Assembly: GCA_016873905.1 (NCBI GenBank)
Contig: VGVU01000052.1
Coordinates: forward strand, 1-8,986
Length of the DNA stretch: 8,986 bases
Source: Betaproteobacteria bacterium
Lineage (GTDB): Bacteria > Pseudomonadota > Gammaproteobacteria > Burkholderiales > Thiobacillaceae
Direction: 5' to 3'
Part shown: one piece after another, positions 5,909 through 8,986 of the stretch
Numbering within the stretch: position 1 is the stretch's first letter
How the letters are laid out: every line of letters starts with the position of its first letter
Made by a program: the position numbers and the translations under genes
Notes under the pieces: generated by a model
What the model saw: the letters and a program-made list of their open reading frames with translations, nothing else
Told to the model about the DNA's origin: nothing
Databases searched by the model: none

Positions 5909-6910
5909 TTATTCTCCCGGTCCCGGCGGGATGGTCTGGCGCCCCCGCAGCAGCATGCCAGGGTTACGTTCCAGCGCCCCGGCAAAGCGGCGCAGCGCAG
6001 CTGTGGTTTCGCGCAACTCGGTAATGGTCTGGCGCGCTTCGGGCAGGGCCTCGGCACGCACGCTCTCGACCATATTTGCGGTGTTTGACCCGGCACGTGT
6101 CCCTTCGGCCGCCATGCGGTCGAAGGCATCGGCGCTGCGCTGGATGCGCTGCAGCAACTGGCCAGCATTTTCCATGGTCTGCGCGCCCCGGTTGGCCATG
6201 CGATCGAAAGCGTCGGCGCTGTGCTGGATGCGCTGGTTGAGTTGCGGCAACTCTGCGTTGGCCCGTGCAGTGAGCCGCGCCGTGTTTTCCATGGCGCGCG
6301 CTGCCTGATTCAATCCCCGCTCGATTTCGTCGCTGCGCGCGGCAAGGGCGGCTGACACGCGCTCCAGACTGACCAGCGTGTTGCGCAGCGCATTACGGTT
6401 CTCTTCGTCCAGCAAGGCATTGATGCTTTCGCTGCTGCGGTTGAGATTGGCGAGCAGCGCAGTGATGGCAGTGTCCAGACGCAGCATCAGCGAAGGGCCG
6501 GTGCGAATGACCGGGTATTCCTCGCTGGCGCTGGCCTGCAGCGGCGGCGCGGCGCGGCTACCGCCGGAAAGTTCAAGATGGGCGATGCCAGTCAGCCCCT
6601 GTACCCGCAGCACCGCCACCGTGTCTTGTTTCACCGGCGTGCCGTGCTCGATGTTGAGCGTCAATCGCACCATTTCAGGATTCCCGGGGGCCAGTTCGAT
6701 GCGGCGCACGCTGCCAACCTGCACACCCCGGTAGCGTACCGGAGCATCTAGGCTGAGGCCGGAAACTGATTCGCTCATGTAGACCCGGTAGGGATCGTAG
6801 GTCTTGCGGTATGACTTACCGCTGGAGAGCCACAGTACACCACCGATTAGCAGCGTGCCGAGAACCAGCACGAACATCCCCACCACCGCGAAATTCACTT
6901 TCGATTCCAT
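5909..6910 (-). CDS. MCE-domain lipid-transport protein, MlaD-like (333 aa)
   Basis: This is the periplasmic substrate-carrying part of an Mla-type ABC system. Residues 7-28 are a single N-terminal membrane anchor (FAVVGMFVLVLGTLLIGG). About 40-118 form the MCE domain, with the signature VSGL..DAPVRYRGVQVGSV at 49-68 and a QGLTGIAHLEL segment at 104-114. Residues about 145-320 are helical and rich in Ala, Glu, Arg and Asn, suggesting an extended coiled coil; MCE proteins usually form hexameric rings with the helices extending across the periplasm. E. coli MlaD is about 180 residues, so this one has a much longer tail. The tail holds a 28-residue duplication (RIQHSADAFDRMA at 227 and RIQRSADAFDRMA at 255). 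The frame is open to 7054, but the MESKVNF start at 6910 fits the family; the extra 48 residues are antisense-like filler. It overlaps the ATPase gene by 16 nt. Confidence 0.9.
   Translation of the reverse strand: MESKVNFAVVGMFVLVLGTLLIGGVLWLSSGKSYRKTYDPYRVYMSESVSGLSLDAPVRYRGVQVGSVRRIELAPGNPEMVRLTLNIEHGTPVKQDTVAVLRVQGLTGIAHLELSGGSRAAPPLQASASEEYPVIRTGPSLMLRLDTAITALLANLNRSSESINALLDEENRNALRNTLVSLERVSAALAARSDEIERGLNQAARAMENTARLTARANAELPQLNQRIQHSADAFDRMANRGAQTMENAGQLLQRIQRSADAFDRMAAEGTRAGSNTANMVESVRAEALPEARQTITELRETTAALRRFAGALERNPGMLLRGRQTIPPGPGE
6110..6232 (-). repeat. 84-bp-spaced internal duplication in the MCE protein tail
   Basis: Segments 6110-6148 and 6194-6232 encode RIQ(R/H)SADAFDRMA and agree at 34 of 39 bases. 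The spacing of 84 bp is 28 residues, four heptads, as expected for extension of a coiled coil by tandem duplication. Confidence 0.75.
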
Positions 6911-7692
6911 GCCTGCTCCCGTGCCCCGCGACCGCGGGGGCCATAGAAATATTCCCGGATCAGCGGGTGTTCCGACTGCGCCAGTTCCTGCATCGTGCCG
7001 CTGCCTAGGATGCGTGCCTCGCCCAGCACCGCGACGCGGTCGGCGGCACGCCACAGCAAATCCAGGTCGTGGGTCACCATCATGATGGTAAGCCCGAGCG
7101 CGTCGCGCAACTGGCGTACCAGCTCGTCAATGCCGCAGGCGCTCAACGGGTCGAGGCCGGCGGTCGGCTCGTCCAGGAACAGCAATTCTGGGTCCAGCGC
7201 CAGCGCGCGCGCCAGTGCCGCCCGCTTGCGCATGCCGCCAGAAAGTTCGCTCGGATACTTGGAGCCGGCGTCCGGCGGCAGGCCGGTCAGGGCGATTTTC
7301 AGCGCGGCAATCTCGTTGGCCAGCGCCTCGCCGAGGTCGGTATGCTCCCGGATCACCATGGCGACGTTTTCCGTCACGGTCAAAGAGCTGAATAGTGCCC
7401 CGCGCTCGAACATCATGCCCCAGTGCCGCCGGAGCGGTAACGCCTGCTCGTCGGTGAGCCCGATTACCTCCTGGCCGAATACCCGGATCGAGCCGGATAC
7501 CGGCTGCTGTAGCATAATGATTTCACGCAGCATGGTGGATTTGCCGCAGCCGCTGCCGCCCACCAGCGCGAAAATTTCGCCGCGGTGCACCGACAGGTCC
7601 ACATTGCGGTGCACCACCGCGCTGCCGAAGCGGGTATTGAGGTTGCGGATTTCGATGATGTCATCCGCGCTGTTGTTGGCGGCGCTGCTCAC
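6895..7692 (-). CDS. ABC transporter ATPase, MlaF-like (265 aa)
   Basis: This cytoplasmic ATPase powers the MlaE-type permease. All nucleotide-binding motifs are visible: Walker A GGSGCGKST (45-53), signature LSGGM (150-154) followed by RKRAALARALALDP, Walker B LLFLDEP (170-176), D-loop GLD (179-181) and H-loop VTHD (206-209). At the Q-loop position, where most ABC ATPases have Gln, the sequence is MMFERGALF with Glu at 96. The start is taken as GTG 7692, whose GTGA overlaps the TGA of the permease gene by 4 nt, implying translational coupling; there is no in-frame ATG before M54, which is inside the core. The frame stays open far upstream (to 8625) only because it runs antisense-like through the permease gene; this is not a fusion. 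The C-terminus after HPLIREYFYGPRG is a short basic tail overlapping the MCE start. Confidence 0.93.
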   Translation of the reverse strand: MSSAANNSADDIIEIRNLNTRFGSAVVHRNVDLSVHRGEIFALVGGSGCGKSTMLREIIMLQQPVSGSIRVFGQEVIGLTDEQALPLRRHWGMMFERGALFSSLTVTENVAMVIREHTDLGEALANEIAALKIALTGLPPDAGSKYPSELSGGMRKRAALARALALDPELLFLDEPTAGLDPLSACGIDELVRQLRDALGLTIMMVTHDLDLLWRAADRVAVLGEARILGSGTMQELAQSEHPLIREYFYGPRGRGAREQAWNRK

Positions 7693-8834
7693 AGCTTTAG
7701 CCAGCTGAAGGCGATGGAGAACAGCGCATCGACCAGGATCACCAGAAAAATTGACTGCACCACGCTGGTGGTGGTGCGGCGCCCCACGCTCTCGGCGCTG
7801 CCATCCACCTGGAAGCCTTGGTAGCAGCCCACCAGGGCGATGATCACCGCAAACACTGGTGCCTTGCCGATGCCGATCATGAAGGTGGTCAGGCTGACCG
7901 CTTCCTCCAGCCGGTCGACAAAAGTGATATAGCCGACATCGAGTTGTGTGCGCGCCATCACCATGCCGCCCAGCACGCCCATGATGTCGGCGTAGACCGT
8001 CAGCAGCGGCAATGCGATGACCAGCGCAAGCACCTTGGGCAACACCAGTAAATCCAGTGGGGCAATACCGATGGTGCGCAGCGCGTCGACCTCCTCGGTC
8101 ACCTTCATGGTGCCGATCTGCGCCGCATAGGCGGAACCCGAGCGCCCAGCCACGATGATGGCGGTGATCAGCGGCGCCAGTTCGCGCAACATGGAAATGC
8201 CAACTAGGTCGGCGATGTAGATGTTGGCCCCGACCCGCCGCAACTGCTCCGCCCCTTGGTAGGCGATGACGATGCCAAGCAGGAAAGTGAGCAGGCCGGT
8301 GATCGGCAGCGCTTGGACACCGGCAGTTTGCAGGTTGTAGAAAATAGAACGCCAGCGCACGCGCCGCGGCTGCAACACACTGCGCGCCAGCGCCAGGGCG
8401 CTGACGCCGAGAAAGGAAAGCAGTCCGAACATGCCCTGCAGTGCGTTCCACGCCTGACAACCGAGGCGGGCCAGCAAGCCGGGCATGGCAGTCGGCTCGG
8501 ATACCGCCCCGACGGTGCGTGCAGCCACCATGTTCAGCAGCGCCTCGAATTCCGGCCGCAAGCCGACGAATGTGACCGTGCGATTGCCGCTCTCCAGTGT
8601 GCGCCGCAGGCGATGCAACAGCCACGCACCCGAAGTGTCCAGGGCGCTGACCTCATGCGCATCGATCAGCATCTCGGTTTCCAGTGGCTGGGGCAGCTTC
8701 TTCAGGCATGCCTCGATGCGCCGCTCGGTCTGCGCTGCCGAACGCAACAGCCACGCCCCCTCGCAACGCAGCTCGCGCGGCGTGGCGCCGGGACGGAGAT
8801 CCACGGCAGGGCTGGGCGTGGAGGATGCGTTCAT
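7689..8834 (-). CDS. STAS-MlaE fused ABC lipid permease (381 aa)
   Basis: This is the inner-membrane permease of the operon and its first gene. Residues about 20-105 are a STAS domain like MlaB, with the characteristic DTSG at 66-69 at the head of the following helix and a predicted strand TVTFVGL (86-92). About 130-381 are an MlaE-type permease with several hydrophobic helices. Its family signature runs from REL.PLITAIIVAGRSGSA (217-235) through AAQIGTMKVTEEVDAL (237-252). In E. coli, MlaB and MlaE are separate proteins; here they form one chain, an arrangement known from other proteobacteria. The start ATG 8834 has only a weak purine-rich upstream sequence (ACAGAACAG). The stop overlaps the ATPase start by 4 nt. 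No MlaC-like periplasmic shuttle gene is present in the window. Confidence 0.92.
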   Translation of the reverse strand: MNASSTPSPAVDLRPGATPRELRCEGAWLLRSAAQTERRIEACLKKLPQPLETEMLIDAHEVSALDTSGAWLLHRLRRTLESGNRTVTFVGLRPEFEALLNMVAARTVGAVSEPTAMPGLLARLGCQAWNALQGMFGLLSFLGVSALALARSVLQPRRVRWRSIFYNLQTAGVQALPITGLLTFLLGIVIAYQGAEQLRRVGANIYIADLVGISMLRELAPLITAIIVAGRSGSAYAAQIGTMKVTEEVDALRTIGIAPLDLLVLPKVLALVIALPLLTVYADIMGVLGGMVMARTQLDVGYITFVDRLEEAVSLTTFMIGIGKAPVFAVIIALVGCYQGFQVDGSAESVGRRTTTSVVQSIFLVILVDALFSIAFSWLKL

Positions 8835-8914
8835 CTGTTCTGTCGGTCGATACCGGAATGAGCCCAGAATTGCGGCACTAGGTTGCCTAGGTGGCAGGCC
8901 CGCAGGCCAATTGC

Positions 8915-8943
8915 ATGCTATGTTGCCGGGGGTTGACTGTCAA
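8915..8943 (-). promoter_or_regulatory. Sigma-70-type promoter of the lipid-transport operon
   Basis: On the - strand, a consensus -35 TTGACA (8943-8938) is followed after exactly 17 nt by TAGCAT (8920-8915) as the -10 box, four of six consensus bases. This would start transcription near 8908 and leave a leader of about 75 nt before ATG 8834. The -35 lies in an 11-bp palindrome, TTGACTGTCAA (8933-8943), and the promoter is bracketed by two TGCATGC sequences (8912-8918 and 8945-8951) 33 bp apart, which could be operator half-sites. Confidence 0.6.
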
Positions 8944-8978
8944 ATGCATGCGTAAATCTGTGTAGGAGCAAATTAGTA

Positions 8979-8986
8979 ATGTCCGC
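8979..8986 (+). CDS. Possible 5' end of a divergently transcribed gene
   Basis: An ATG at 8979 follows AGGAG (8964-8968) with a 10-nt gap and reads Met-Ser before the window ends. It would be divergent from the lipid-transport operon, sharing a 144-bp intergenic region. Too little is visible to name it, and the spacing is a little long, so the start is tentative. A TTGACT at 8933-8938 is the only -35-like sequence on this strand, and no -10 box stands at proper spacing. Confidence 0.35.

Noticed and set aside
5517..6308. 263-residue + strand frame antisense to the lipoprotein and MCE genes
   Set aside because: It is rich in Arg, Ser and Ala, as expected from antisense of a GC-rich gene, and has no domain or ribosome binding site. 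It crosses two well supported genes.
6911..7054. N-terminal extension of the MCE protein by 48 residues
   Set aside because: It overlaps the ATPase gene, is Arg/Gly-rich, and would hide the membrane anchor. The MESKVNF start at 6910 matches the family.
6895..8625. A single 576-residue - strand frame that would join extra N-terminal sequence to the ABC ATPase
   Set aside because: The part upstream of 7692 overlaps the permease gene in another frame, has His/Arg/Ala-rich low-quality sequence and no domain. Only the part from GTG 7692 is the ATPase.

Overview
The window looks like a chromosomal segment of a Gram-negative bacterium, most likely a beta- or gammaproteobacterium. This rests on a complete Mla/MCE-type outer-membrane lipid transport operon, a diderm lipoprotein, a GlmS C-terminus of proteobacterial type, and a palindromic repeat beginning TCGTCATTCC of a kind often scattered through such genomes. 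Nothing identifies a genus.

Layout, left to right. (1) Bases 1-106 are the last codons of glmS on the + strand. (2) Bases 107-483 hold a GC hairpin, unassigned sequence and a 72-bp palindromic repeat. (3) Bases 484-4983 (+) encode a 1499-residue exported protein: about 29 Sel1-like (TPR-family) repeats with a LysM domain inserted at residues 487-533, and a retropepsin-type aspartic protease domain with an intact Asp-Thr-Gly at its C-terminus. (4) A decapitated RND-superfamily transporter (last two membrane segments only) begins exactly where the giant gene ends and stops at 5206. (5) From 5241 to 8834 a four-gene operon lies on the - strand: STAS-MlaE permease fusion, ABC ATPase, MCE (MlaD-like) protein, and an auxiliary lipoprotein of the PqiC/DUF330 type. 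The junctions are a 4-nt overlap, a 16-nt overlap and a 2-nt gap. (6) A promoter for this operon lies at 8915-8943, and a possible divergent gene begins at 8979.

How the genes work together. The four - strand genes form one machine: the ATPase and permease at the inner membrane drive lipid movement, the MCE protein carries lipid across the periplasm, and the lipoprotein completes the path at the outer membrane. The giant Sel1/LysM/protease protein is predicted to be exported and peptidoglycan-associated. It lies between a gene for the first committed step of amino-sugar (cell-wall precursor) synthesis and an outer-membrane lipid transporter, but its function cannot be read from the sequence. 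An imperfect 16/17-bp repeat just after glmS and again just before the lipoprotein operon brackets the whole 5.1-kb block. Together with the truncated RND gene, this suggests the giant gene sits in a rearranged or inserted segment.

The most unusual content is the giant protein: its domain combination, its repeat architecture (an early part with an 83-87 residue super-period that gives way to seven exact 36-residue periods), and its abrupt junction with the RND remnant.
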